Positions 7,220-15,492 of a DNA stretch of 64,000 nt are shown here, in pieces. Positions within the stretch are counted from its first letter, which is position 1. Each line of letters opens with the position of its first letter. The translations under genes were made by a program, and so were the position numbers. Below the pieces are notes generated by a model that worked only from the letters and a program-made list of their open reading frames with translations, ran no database searches and had not been told where the DNA came from. Location of the stretch: the NCBI GenBank assembly GCA_964405435.1, contig CAYOOD010000027.1, forward strand, positions 18,287 through 82,286, in the 5' to 3' direction. This DNA is from DVEG01 sp964405435 (GTDB lineage: Bacteria; Cyanobacteriota; Cyanobacteriia; Cyanobacteriales; Oscillatoriaceae).

Positions 7220-8485
7220 TCAAGTCTCCCCGCCGGCATCTAAGCCTTCGCCTTCTCTGGGGAGGGAGAAATAGAAAGTCGAGCCCTGACCGAATTCCGA
7301 TTCCACCCAGATGCGCCCGCCGTGAAGTTCGACAATTTTTTGACAAATTGCCAACCCGATGCCGGTGCCGGGAAATTTATCGTGGGCGTGCAAGCGGTTA
7401 AACATCTGAAAAATTTTCTGATAGTGTTCGCTTTTGATGCCAAGGCCATTATCTTTGACTGAGAAAATATAGAAATCATTTTCTAGAAAGGCACTGACTT
7501 TAACAACGGGAGACTCTTCTCGGCGATATTTTATGGCATTGCCGATTAAATTTTGAAACAATTGCTCTAACTGAGAGCGATCGCCCGTCACCACTGGCAA
7601 GTCGCCGCCGATAATTGTGGCTTGATTGCGGCTGATTTCTGCGTGCATAGTTCTGCAAACTTCCTCAAAGACTTGAGAGCAATTTATCCGGGTAAACGGT
7701 TGCCGTTGTTGCCCGACGCGGGAATAAGTTAATAAATCGTCAATCAGCGCTAACATGCGATCGCACCCCGCGATAATGCGGTTGATATAGTGCGCGCTTT
7801 TCTCGTCGAGATGCTGAGAATTGGGTAGGGTTAATAACTCCCCGTATGCCCTAATCGTTGCCAGAGGCGATCGCAAATCGTGAGAGGCAACGCTCGCAAA
7901 GCGTTCGAGTTCGGCATTGGAACGCGCCAATTCTCGGTTAGATTTTTCCAGAGCCGCTTCAGCAGCAGCGCGATCGCGGATTTCTTGTTGCAGCCGCGCG
8001 TTTTGCTCTTGCAAAGCTTTTTCGGCTGCTTTTCGCGTGCGAATTTCCGATTCTAGCAAAAAATTTTTGCCGGCGAGTTCTCGCTGCAACCTGCACAGGC
8101 GCAAGTGATTGTCTATGCGGGCGAGCAACTCTTCTACCTGAAAGGGTTTGGCGATATAATCGACTCCGCCGGCACCAAAAGCTTTCGCTTTGTCAATGCC
8201 CTGGTCTTTCGCGCTGAGGAAAATAACGGGAATCTCGCGCGTGCTGGCGTCATTTTTTAAGACTTTACAGACCTCATACCCGTCCATTTCCGGCATCATA
8301 ATATCGAGCAATATTAAATCTGGCGGCGAAAACTTAACGGCTTTTAAAGCCATATTTCCAGTTAAAACAGCGCGGGCTTCGTATCCTCGATCTCTTAAAA
8401 TTGTCGATAAAACTCGCAGGTTATTCGGTTCGTCGTCAATAATTAAAATATTGATCGAGGAAGTTTGAAGTGCATTGCTAGTCAC
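7220..8485 (-). CDS. response regulator-histidine kinase fusion
   Basis: A 421-residue cytoplasmic protein. A receiver domain (about 12-128) has the acidic pair in LIIDDEPNN, the phosphoacceptor Asp in LLDIMMPEMDGYE, and the Lys in YIAKPF. A coiled coil follows (about 130-195, rich in KAAEKALQEQ-type repeats). The HisKA domain has its His at about 200 in ASHDLRSPL, and the HATPase domain shows NLIGNAIKY, VKDNGLGI and GTGIGLAIC. The order REC-HisKA-HATPase suits a kinase taking a phosphate from a partner. It starts at a GTG inside the end of the upstream hybrid kinase gene (8-base overlap), so the two are translationally coupled and probably form one phosphorelay. Confidence 0.93.
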   Translation of the reverse strand: MTSNALQTSSINILIIDDEPNNLRVLSTILRDRGYEARAVLTGNMALKAVKFSPPDLILLDIMMPEMDGYEVCKVLKNDASTREIPVIFLSAKDQGIDKAKAFGAGGVDYIAKPFQVEELLARIDNHLRLCRLQRELAGKNFLLESEIRTRKAAEKALQEQNARLQQEIRDRAAAEAALEKSNRELARSNAELERFASVASHDLRSPLATIRAYGELLTLPNSQHLDEKSAHYINRIIAGCDRMLALIDDLLTYSRVGQQRQPFTRINCSQVFEEVCRTMHAEISRNQATIIGGDLPVVTGDRSQLEQLFQNLIGNAIKYRREESPVVKVSAFLENDFYIFSVKDNGLGIKSEHYQKIFQMFNRLHAHDKFPGTGIGLAICQKIVELHGGRIWVESEFGQGSTFYFSLPREGEGLDAGGET

Positions 8486-11400
8486 GATCGCTCTCCTCAG
8501 TCAGACAGATAATTTTCTCGAAACAAAAGTTGTCAACCCATTCTCTGAGGGTGTCAGCGAGATGGCTGTAATTTTCCGGTACGCGATCGAGGAGTTCTAA
8601 AATAGCCGTGTCGTCAGCGGAGCTGGCGGCTTGATGAAGCGCGGCAATCCATTCTCGCGGCATCACTTGCAAGGCAGCGGCATCGGTAATGAAAGCCTGC
8701 GGCTCTCTGCCTTGGCGGTGCAGCTTTGCAGAAGCGCGATCGCGCGAAACGATTGCAGCCCCAAGGGAATCGCCCAGAGACTCTGCTGTCGGCTTCTCTT
8801 CGTATGCGAAACGCGCTCCCAAATGTTGGGCTATTTTTTGCAACAGCACCTCCTCGCGGCAGGGCTTGCGTACAAAGTCATCGCACCCTGTGGATAAAAT
8901 AATACTGCGATTTTCTTCAAAAGCGCTAGCGGTTAAAGCAATAATCACTGTTGCCTGCCCCTGCAAGTGGCTTTTGATTTGTTTTGTCGCTTCGTAGCCA
9001 TCCATCATCGGCATTCGCATGTCCATCCAAATCAGGTGGGGATGCCACTCCTCCCAGACGGCGATCGCTTCTCGCCCATTTTCCGCTTCGCGCACGTCAA
9101 ATCCCAAGGGTTCGAGAAAGTGGCGCAGCAACAGGCGGCTTTCCGGGCGATCGTCAACGACGAGGATGCGATAAATCGGCTGACCGGGCTCTAACCCAAC
9201 AATTCGCCGCTTTTCCTGTCTCGTTTGCACGTCAGTTTCTTTCGCTGCGGCAGCGCGAATATGAAATTTAACCGTCGTGCCCTCACCCAAGCGGCTGCTA
9301 ATCGCGATGTCGCCTCCCATCAATTCTACCAGTTTGCGGCTGATAGCTAACCCCAATCCCGTGCCTTCTCTATATTTTTTTCCGGTTTCTGCCTGCACGA
9401 AGGGAGCGAATAATTTATCCAGTTCCTCAGCGACAATGCCAGAGCCAGTGTCCGACACTTCAAAAAAGAGGAAAAATTCTTCTTCGAGATTGGCATCGCG
9501 AGCATTTTCATCAGCTCTCACGCGCAGCGACACGCCGCCAGTGCTGGTAAATTTGATGGCATTGTCGAGCAAATTGCTCAAAACTTGCCGCACTTTCCCT
9601 TCATCTCCTGTCAGGTAGTGGGGAACGCTGACATCGCACTCGCAAAGTACCTGCAAACCCTTGGCTTCGGCTTTGCTTTGCAGCATGGTTTCAATCCCTT
9701 CGATGAGAGCATAAATGTCAAAACTGTTGGGATTGAGTGTCAGCCGACCGGCTTCGATTTTAGAGATTTCTAGAATATCATTAATCAAGCTGAGCAAGTG
9801 TTCGCCGCTGTTGTTAATAATGGCGATTTGTTCTTGCTGTTTCTGTGTCAGGGAGGAATCGCGCTCTAGCACTTGGGTGAAACCGAGGATAGCATTGAGC
9901 GGCGTTCTCAGCTCGTGGCTCATGCTGGCGAGGAAAGCGCTCTTGGCGCGGCTGGCAGATTCGGCGGCTTCTTTCGCTTCGAGGAGGATGGCTTCAGTTT
10001 GCTTGCGATCGCCGATGTCGCGGTGCGTGCCGATCATCCGCAAAGGCTTGCCGTGTTTGTCGCGCGCGACGACTTTGCCATAGTCTGCCACCCACTGCCA
10101 TTCCCCAGATTTGTTGCGGACTCGATAGTCAAAAGCATAGGGAAATGAACTGTCTTTACAATGCGCTTCGAGTATGTTTTTCACCCATACCATATCATCG
10201 GGATGTGCGAGATATTCCCAGGTACTCACGTCAAAAGGCAGTTCGTTCGGCTCGTAACCGAGCATTTGCATATAGCGGGGGCTGTAATACACTTCTCCCG
10301 TCTCCATATTCCAGTCCCACAATCCATCCCCCGATGCTTCTAGGGCTAATTGCAAGCGCTCCTGGCTTTCTTTCAGGGCATCCTCAACGCGCTTGCGATC
10401 GGTGATATCTCGTCCGACTGCTTGGCATTCAAGCAGGCAGTGATTTTCATCAAAGATCCCCCGATTTATCCACTGCGTCCAGCGCACTCCTTCTTTGGCA
10501 ATCACCCGATTTTCAATGACAACGACGGAATTTTCCCAACTGATAGTCGCCACGAGTTCATTCACGCGATCCCTGTCTTCTTCAAAGATGATAGGGGCGT
10601 AAGTACGTCCGATAATATCTTCCCGCTTGATGCCAAAAAATCGACAGTAAGATTCATTCACAAATAGCGGGGTGCCATCGGGGCGATATCGGCTGATCAG
10701 TTCTGTCTGATCCTCAATAATCGCTAGGTAGCGAGCCTCGCTCTGCTGCAAGGCGGCTTCTGCCCGCTTGCGATCGCTGATATCCGTGGAAATCCCGCAC
10801 AGGGCGTAGGGGTTGCCCGCTAAATCGTACAGGAGAAACTTCGCCGAGTAATTGACGTGAATGCCATCTGACTGCAGCACTTTTTCTTCTACATAAACCG
10901 GCGCTCCACTTTCCCAAACTGCTCGGTCATTCGCCTCTATTCCTTCTGCAATTTCCGGGGGAAATAGTTCCGCATTGGCTTTTCCGATCGACTGCTCCAG
11001 CGTCCAATTAAAAGCCTTGAGCGAATATTGGTTGAGAAATAAATGCCGACCTTCGCGGTCTTTTAGATAGATACACGCGGGAGCATTATCTAAAATTGCT
11101 TGTAATTTTGCTTCGCTTTCTCGCACGGCTTGCTCGGCTTTTTTACGAGCGCTAATATCGAGTCCGACTCCCCCGACTAATCGCTCTCCGCCTTCACCGG
11201 GCAGGGGAAATTTATAAACTAAAAACTCCACGGGCGAACCGTCTGGACGAAAAGCCGATTCTACTGTTTCGATCGCGCCCTCGCTCTCGCTGGCAAAACG
11301 AATATTTTCTAGATGCTGTTCGGCTAGTTCGCAAGGGTGGAGGTCGAAAGGAGTTTTTCCGATCAGTTCCTCTACGGGATGCCCGAATACAGGTTCGCAG

Positions 11401-13238
11401 TTTTGATTGCAGTAAACGATTTCTCCTTCGCTCGTTGTAATCCAAGCGATAACAGGACTGTAATTCATAAACGCCTGAAATCGCGCTTCACTTTCTCGCA
11501 GGGCGCGTTCCTTGCGGATGCGATCGCTCACGTCCTTAGAAAACAAAGAAGCGCCAATGACCTGCCCGCTGTCATCTCGAATGGGGTTGTAAGTCAGTTG
11601 GTAACAGTTGCGTTCCCGGCTCGGATCTCCAAATTCCTCAGTCACGCTAAACTGTTCGCCGGAGAGCGTCCGATCCCAAAGTTCTATCACGCGAGCCTTT
11701 TCTTCTGGGATATGCTCCAATATTTCCAGCAAGCTGCTGCCGATTTCAATGCGAACCCCAAAAATTTTTTCCATTTCCTCCCGGTTCGCTTGGTTAAAGG
11801 CGATATACCTGTACTCTGTATCGACAGCGAGGATCTGATCGGTCGTGCTTTCAATAATGCTATTCAGGAGAGCTTGACTGTCTCGCGCTGCTTGCTCGGC
11901 TCGCTGCCGCTCTTGCAGTTCGGCTTTCATTTGAGCGTAAGCTGCACCGAGTTCTGCTGTTCTTTGCGCCACCCGACTTTCTAAAGTTTTGTTTAGCTCT
12001 TTCAGGGCATCCTCAGCGTGCTTGCGCTCGGTGACATCCAGGGCGGTACTGACGACAAATCGCCTGCCGTCTGCAGTCCGTCCCAAGGGAGCAGAATGAA
12101 AGTTCCAGATGCGAGTTTCCCCCGTTTTGGTGCGGATGGTAAAGTCATTCTCATCCACGCGGCGATCTAAGTCGTACAGTTTATTGACGCCTTCCTGAAC
12201 TTCTGAAGAACGCTCTCCATAAGCGCGACTGAGCCAGTCGGCAACGGTAGGAATCTCTTCAGCTCGGTAGCCTGTTATTTCCGTCCAACCTTTGCTCAGT
12301 TGCAGCACTTCTCCATCTTCAGCGTGGATCATCATCGGCAAGGGCGCATCCAAGATAACCCGAGAAAATTGCTGCTGAACCGCTAGGCGTTTCTGTTCTA
12401 TCCCGTTCAAGCTGCAAGCGTTCAAGTAAATGAGGATAGAGAAGATGGTAATGTTTGTCACCGTAAGTATGGCGTAGCTGGAAGGTTCGTCGTACCACCC
12501 CAGTTTGTATCCCTCAAAAATTGCCCAGTTTAACATCAAGGGCAGGGCGATCGCCCAGGGCAAGAGCTTCCGCGCCAGCACTCCCCCCACGAGCGGACTC
12601 GTTGCGGTTTTCATCAGTCCGAGTTGCGGACGGCTCAGTAAAATCCCGATTCCCAAAACCACAAAGGTTACAGCCGTGTGCCATGCCACCGTTGTTGATG
12701 CGGGAATCACCAACTGGTAGAAAAAATTCCCGCCGAAAAAATAACCCATCAGCGGCATCGAAGCAGTAAACATCATCAGGAGGCTGAAAATCTGCGCCCG
12801 CCACTGGCTGCGATGGGTATTTTCCCCCGCCGATAGCAGCGCAGTGCCTGCTAGAACAAAATTGAACGCCGTGCTTTCCGACATCCGACCGGGATAAATG
12901 GATGTCGATCGAGCGGCTGTATCGTGAAACAAGAGTTCGTCGATGCCGAGGTTCCAGTAAAAGATGTACTCGAGTAGGGTGAGTCCGCCAACGGCGACTA
13001 CCAGCCCTGCCAGCCCCAGCGCCAAGCGATAGCCCCGTCGCGGCAGTCTCTCTTTCTGCGACAATGCCAGGGAGATGCCAGACAGCACGAAGCAAAAAGC
13101 TGTGTTTGCCTTCATTGTGGTGGGATTTCCTGGCAATCCCGTTTTGAGCAGCTCGATGTCAAACTGCCAACCGAACAGTGCCAGCACGCCCACCGCGATG
13201 ACAAAGGCGATCGCTATTTGAGAAACCCGCGAATTCAT
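8478..13238 (-). CDS. giant membrane hybrid sensor kinase with six PAS domains
   Basis: About 1586 residues from an ATG at 13238 preceded by GGAG; a TTG nine codons further upstream is a poorer start. The first 280 residues form a multi-pass membrane region with repeated hydrophobic segments (IAIAFVIAVGVLALFGW at the start). About six PAS domains follow, beginning near residues 290, 460, 585, 705, 835 and 960. HisKA has its His near 1104 (SHELRTPLNAILGF), and HATPase has NLLDNAIKF and GTGLGLAIS. A receiver follows from about 1359 (LVVDDRPES, IWMDMRMPMMDGYE, RKPC). The last 75 residues are a conserved tail with WIAALHQAA and LREWVDNFCFEKI that also ends the kinase at 37055-41377. It lies in one operon with the overlapping REC-kinase downstream. 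The signal is unknown. Confidence 0.93.
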   Translation of the reverse strand: MNSRVSQIAIAFVIAVGVLALFGWQFDIELLKTGLPGNPTTMKANTAFCFVLSGISLALSQKERLPRRGYRLALGLAGLVVAVGGLTLLEYIFYWNLGIDELLFHDTAARSTSIYPGRMSESTAFNFVLAGTALLSAGENTHRSQWRAQIFSLLMMFTASMPLMGYFFGGNFFYQLVIPASTTVAWHTAVTFVVLGIGILLSRPQLGLMKTATSPLVGGVLARKLLPWAIALPLMLNWAIFEGYKLGWYDEPSSYAILTVTNITIFSILIYLNACSLNGIEQKRLAVQQQFSRVILDAPLPMMIHAEDGEVLQLSKGWTEITGYRAEEIPTVADWLSRAYGERSSEVQEGVNKLYDLDRRVDENDFTIRTKTGETRIWNFHSAPLGRTADGRRFVVSTALDVTERKHAEDALKELNKTLESRVAQRTAELGAAYAQMKAELQERQRAEQAARDSQALLNSIIESTTDQILAVDTEYRYIAFNQANREEMEKIFGVRIEIGSSLLEILEHIPEEKARVIELWDRTLSGEQFSVTEEFGDPSRERNCYQLTYNPIRDDSGQVIGASLFSKDVSDRIRKERALRESEARFQAFMNYSPVIAWITTSEGEIVYCNQNCEPVFGHPVEELIGKTPFDLHPCELAEQHLENIRFASESEGAIETVESAFRPDGSPVEFLVYKFPLPGEGGERLVGGVGLDISARKKAEQAVRESEAKLQAILDNAPACIYLKDREGRHLFLNQYSLKAFNWTLEQSIGKANAELFPPEIAEGIEANDRAVWESGAPVYVEEKVLQSDGIHVNYSAKFLLYDLAGNPYALCGISTDISDRKRAEAALQQSEARYLAIIEDQTELISRYRPDGTPLFVNESYCRFFGIKREDIIGRTYAPIIFEEDRDRVNELVATISWENSVVVIENRVIAKEGVRWTQWINRGIFDENHCLLECQAVGRDITDRKRVEDALKESQERLQLALEASGDGLWDWNMETGEVYYSPRYMQMLGYEPNELPFDVSTWEYLAHPDDMVWVKNILEAHCKDSSFPYAFDYRVRNKSGEWQWVADYGKVVARDKHGKPLRMIGTHRDIGDRKQTEAILLEAKEAAESASRAKSAFLASMSHELRTPLNAILGFTQVLERDSSLTQKQQEQIAIINNSGEHLLSLINDILEISKIEAGRLTLNPNSFDIYALIEGIETMLQSKAEAKGLQVLCECDVSVPHYLTGDEGKVRQVLSNLLDNAIKFTSTGGVSLRVRADENARDANLEEEFFLFFEVSDTGSGIVAEELDKLFAPFVQAETGKKYREGTGLGLAISRKLVELMGGDIAISSRLGEGTTVKFHIRAAAAKETDVQTRQEKRRIVGLEPGQPIYRILVVDDRPESRLLLRHFLEPLGFDVREAENGREAIAVWEEWHPHLIWMDMRMPMMDGYEATKQIKSHLQGQATVIIALTASAFEENRSIILSTGCDDFVRKPCREEVLLQKIAQHLGARFAYEEKPTAESLGDSLGAAIVSRDRASAKLHRQGREPQAFITDAAALQVMPREWIAALHQAASSADDTAILELLDRVPENYSHLADTLREWVDNFCFEKIICLTEESDRD

Positions 13239-13371
13239 ACCTGCTTCTCCAGGTTTTTTATTCAAAAGTTTATAACTTTTGGTATAAGCTTATACACTTG
13301 TGGCGATTTTTGCAACAAAATTTTACATTTAGACTTGAACGCGCGATCCCAAAGTAAACCTTAAGCGAACG

Positions 13372-13440
13372 GAAACCCGGCTTCTTGGAGAAACCGGGTT
13401 TCTGAATACAGCCGTTCCCTGTTCAAATAGAACCGCTATA
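13372..13440 (-). repeat. composite hairpin repeat abutting eno
   Basis: A hairpin (13372-13402; arms GAAACCCGGCTTCTT and GAGAAACCGGGTTTC, imperfect) is followed by about 37 bases ending AACCGCTATA. The element ends exactly against the enolase stop codon (13441-13443). It is the reverse of the element at 3518-3581. By position it may serve as the eno terminator. Confidence 0.75.
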
Positions 13441-14730
13441 TTACTTAGAACCTTTCGGCCCTAAACCGATCGCGCCGGCATAAACCGCGCGATCGCCCAA
13501 TTCATCCTCAATCCGCAACAATTGGTTGTATTTTGCAACACGTTCGCTGCGGCACAGAGAGCCAGTTTTAATTTGACCCGCACGAGTCGCAACCGCCAAA
13601 TCGGCAATGGTCGTATCTTCAGTTTCCCCGGAGCGGTGGCTGATAATCGAACGGAAGCCGCTGCGAGTTGACAGCTCAATTGCTTGCAGCGTTTCTGTTA
13701 AAGACCCGATTTGATTCAGCTTGATTAAAATAGCATTCCCAGCCCCCAACTCAATCCCTCTTTGCAAGCGAGTGATGTTGGTAACAAACAAATCGTCTCC
13801 CACCAATTGCACGCGATTTCCGATTTTCTGAGTCAATTGCACCCAGTGAGTCCAATCTTCTTCGTGCAACCCGTCCTCGATCGAAACGATCGGGTATTGC
13901 GTGACTAACTTCGTCAGATACTCGATGGTTTCTTCGGGCTCGTGAGCGCTGCCCTCGTAGACGTACTTGCCATCTTTATAAAATTCGCTCGCCGCCACGT
14001 CCAGCGCCAAAGCCACCTGCTCGCCCGGTTTGTAGCCGGCTTTTTCGATCGCCGCCATCAGAAATTCCAGAGCCGCTTGATTCGACTCCAGATTCGGCGC
14101 GAAACCGCCTTCATCGCCGACGCCGGTGAGCAAACCTTTGTCATCGAGCACCTTGCTCAGAGACGCGAACACTTCCGCACCCCAGCGCAGCGCTTCTCGG
14201 AAAGAAGACGCCCCCACCGGCACGATCATAAACTCCTGAAAGTCCACGTTATTCGCCGCGTGAGCGCCGCCGTTGATCACGTTCATCAGCGGCACCGGCA
14301 GCACGTTAGAGAGTGGCGTGCCGAGATAGCGGTACAGAGGGAGTCCCAGGGCACTCGCTGCCGCCTTGGCAGTGGCGAGAGAAACGGCGAGAATGGCGTT
14401 GGCTCCCAGATTGGCTTTGTTCGGGGAACCGTCAAGCTGGATCATCGCCTGGTCGATCGCTACTTGGTCGAGGGCGTCCATTTCGACCAAGTTAGATTCG
14501 ATTTTCGCCTTGACATTTTCCACAGCCTTGAGGACGCCTTTGCCGCCATAGCGGCTCTTGTCCCCATCCCGCAGCTCGTGAGCTTCAAACGTGCCGGTCG
14601 AGGCTCCGCTGGGAACCTGAGCCACTCCTAAAGCGCCGTTGGCTAGGTAAACTTCAGCTTCAACGGTGGGACGTCCCCGCGAGTCGAGAATTTCGCGGGC
14701 TTTGATAGATTCTATTGCGGTGTCGTGCAT
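13441..14730 (-). CDS. eno: enolase (phosphopyruvate hydratase)
   Basis: The enzyme converts 2-phosphoglycerate to phosphoenolpyruvate in lower glycolysis. The 429-residue protein from ATG 14730 starts HDTAIESIKAREILDSRGRP, as in other enolases. It has the magnesium and substrate regions SGASTGTFEAHELRDGD, GDEGGFAPNL, SIEDGLHEEDW, VGDDLFVTN and the signature LIKLNQIGSLTE, then SHRSGETEDTTIADLAVA and an ending that includes KYNQLLRIE. A TTG five codons upstream is possible, but the ATG fits the family. It is transcribed alone, with a repeat hairpin directly at its 3' end. Confidence 0.98.
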   Translation of the reverse strand: MHDTAIESIKAREILDSRGRPTVEAEVYLANGALGVAQVPSGASTGTFEAHELRDGDKSRYGGKGVLKAVENVKAKIESNLVEMDALDQVAIDQAMIQLDGSPNKANLGANAILAVSLATAKAAASALGLPLYRYLGTPLSNVLPVPLMNVINGGAHAANNVDFQEFMIVPVGASSFREALRWGAEVFASLSKVLDDKGLLTGVGDEGGFAPNLESNQAALEFLMAAIEKAGYKPGEQVALALDVAASEFYKDGKYVYEGSAHEPEETIEYLTKLVTQYPIVSIEDGLHEEDWTHWVQLTQKIGNRVQLVGDDLFVTNITRLQRGIELGAGNAILIKLNQIGSLTETLQAIELSTRSGFRSIISHRSGETEDTTIADLAVATRAGQIKTGSLCRSERVAKYNQLLRIEDELGDRAVYAGAIGLGPKGSK

Positions 14731-14852
14731 TTCTAGCACTCCCAATCGCTAACTTCGCGATCGCTAGGATACGAGCTAAAACCGGGCTCCCCCCCAATAT
14801 TAACGATGTCTGTAGATTTTACCCGCACCCCGGCCACAACCGGGCCAACGGC

Positions 14853-14933
14853 GAGAGGGGGAGAGCGGGAGAGTGGGAGAGCGGGAGAGCGGGAGAGCGG
14901 GAGAGTGGGAGAGGGGGGGAGTGGGAGAGGGGG
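14853..14933. repeat. purine-rich octamer tandem repeat upstream of gloA
   Basis: About ten copies of GAGAGCGG / GAGAGTGG / GAGAGGGG lie head to tail, ending some 47 bases before the gloA start. It is a length-variable microsatellite type also seen in shorter form near 29880 and 58040. Copy number could affect gloA expression; that is inference. Confidence 0.85.
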
Positions 14934-14980
14934 ATAATCGTTAAAATAATTAAGAAAAATAAAGCCATCTGGAGAAAGCC

Positions 14981-15421
14981 ATGCGAATGCTGCACACCAT
15001 GTTGCGAGTGGGCAACTTAGAAAAATCCCTGGACTTCTACTGCAACGTCCTGGGGATGAAGCTATTGCGCAAAAAAGACTATCCCGACGGGAAATTTACC
15101 CTCGCCTTCGTCGGGTACGGCGAGGAATCGGACTCAACCGTCATAGAATTGACGTACAATTGGGGCGTAGAAAATTACACCTTGGGCGACGCCTTTGGCC
15201 ACATCGCCCTGGGCGTGGACGATATCTATGCCACCTGCGCAGAAATCAAAGCAAAAGGCGGGAAAGTCACCCGCGAACCCGGGCCGATGAAACACGGGAC
15301 GACTGTAATCGCGTTTGTCGAAGATCCCAACGGATACAAAATCGAGCTGATTCAGCGGACGACACTGCTCTCGCCCGAGGAACAGAAACAAGAAGAAAAA
15401 ATCATGGCAGAGGCGAAATAA
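14981..15421 (+). CDS. gloA: lactoylglutathione lyase (glyoxalase I)
   Basis: A 146-residue vicinal-oxygen-chelate enzyme that isomerises the methylglyoxal-glutathione hemithioacetal to S-lactoylglutathione. The four metal ligands fall at the same numbers as in the E. coli enzyme: His5 (RMLHTMLRV), Glu56 (VIELTYN), His74 (FGHIALGV) and Glu122 (YKIELIQ). The VEDPNGYKIE motif is typical. A charged tail (SPEEQKQEEKIMAEAK) extends past the fold. A conserved neighbourhood with enolase would make sense, since both belong to triose metabolism, but the genes are divergent. The octamer repeat lies in the promoter region. Confidence 0.96.
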   Translation: MRMLHTMLRVGNLEKSLDFYCNVLGMKLLRKKDYPDGKFTLAFVGYGEESDSTVIELTYNWGVENYTLGDAFGHIALGVDDIYATCAEIKAKGGKVTREPGPMKHGTTVIAFVEDPNGYKIELIQRTTLLSPEEQKQEEKIMAEAK

Positions 15422-15492
15422 TTATTAACAGCGATCGCCTGCATGTAGAGGCGCGACGGATAGCGTCTCTACAATTGGCTTAAGCGTGACGA

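Noticed and set aside
12514..13095. A 193-codon frame within the membrane part of the first giant kinase
   Set aside because: It is on the same strand in a different frame, Arg/Gly-rich and without membrane or domain features, while the main frame encodes clear membrane helices.
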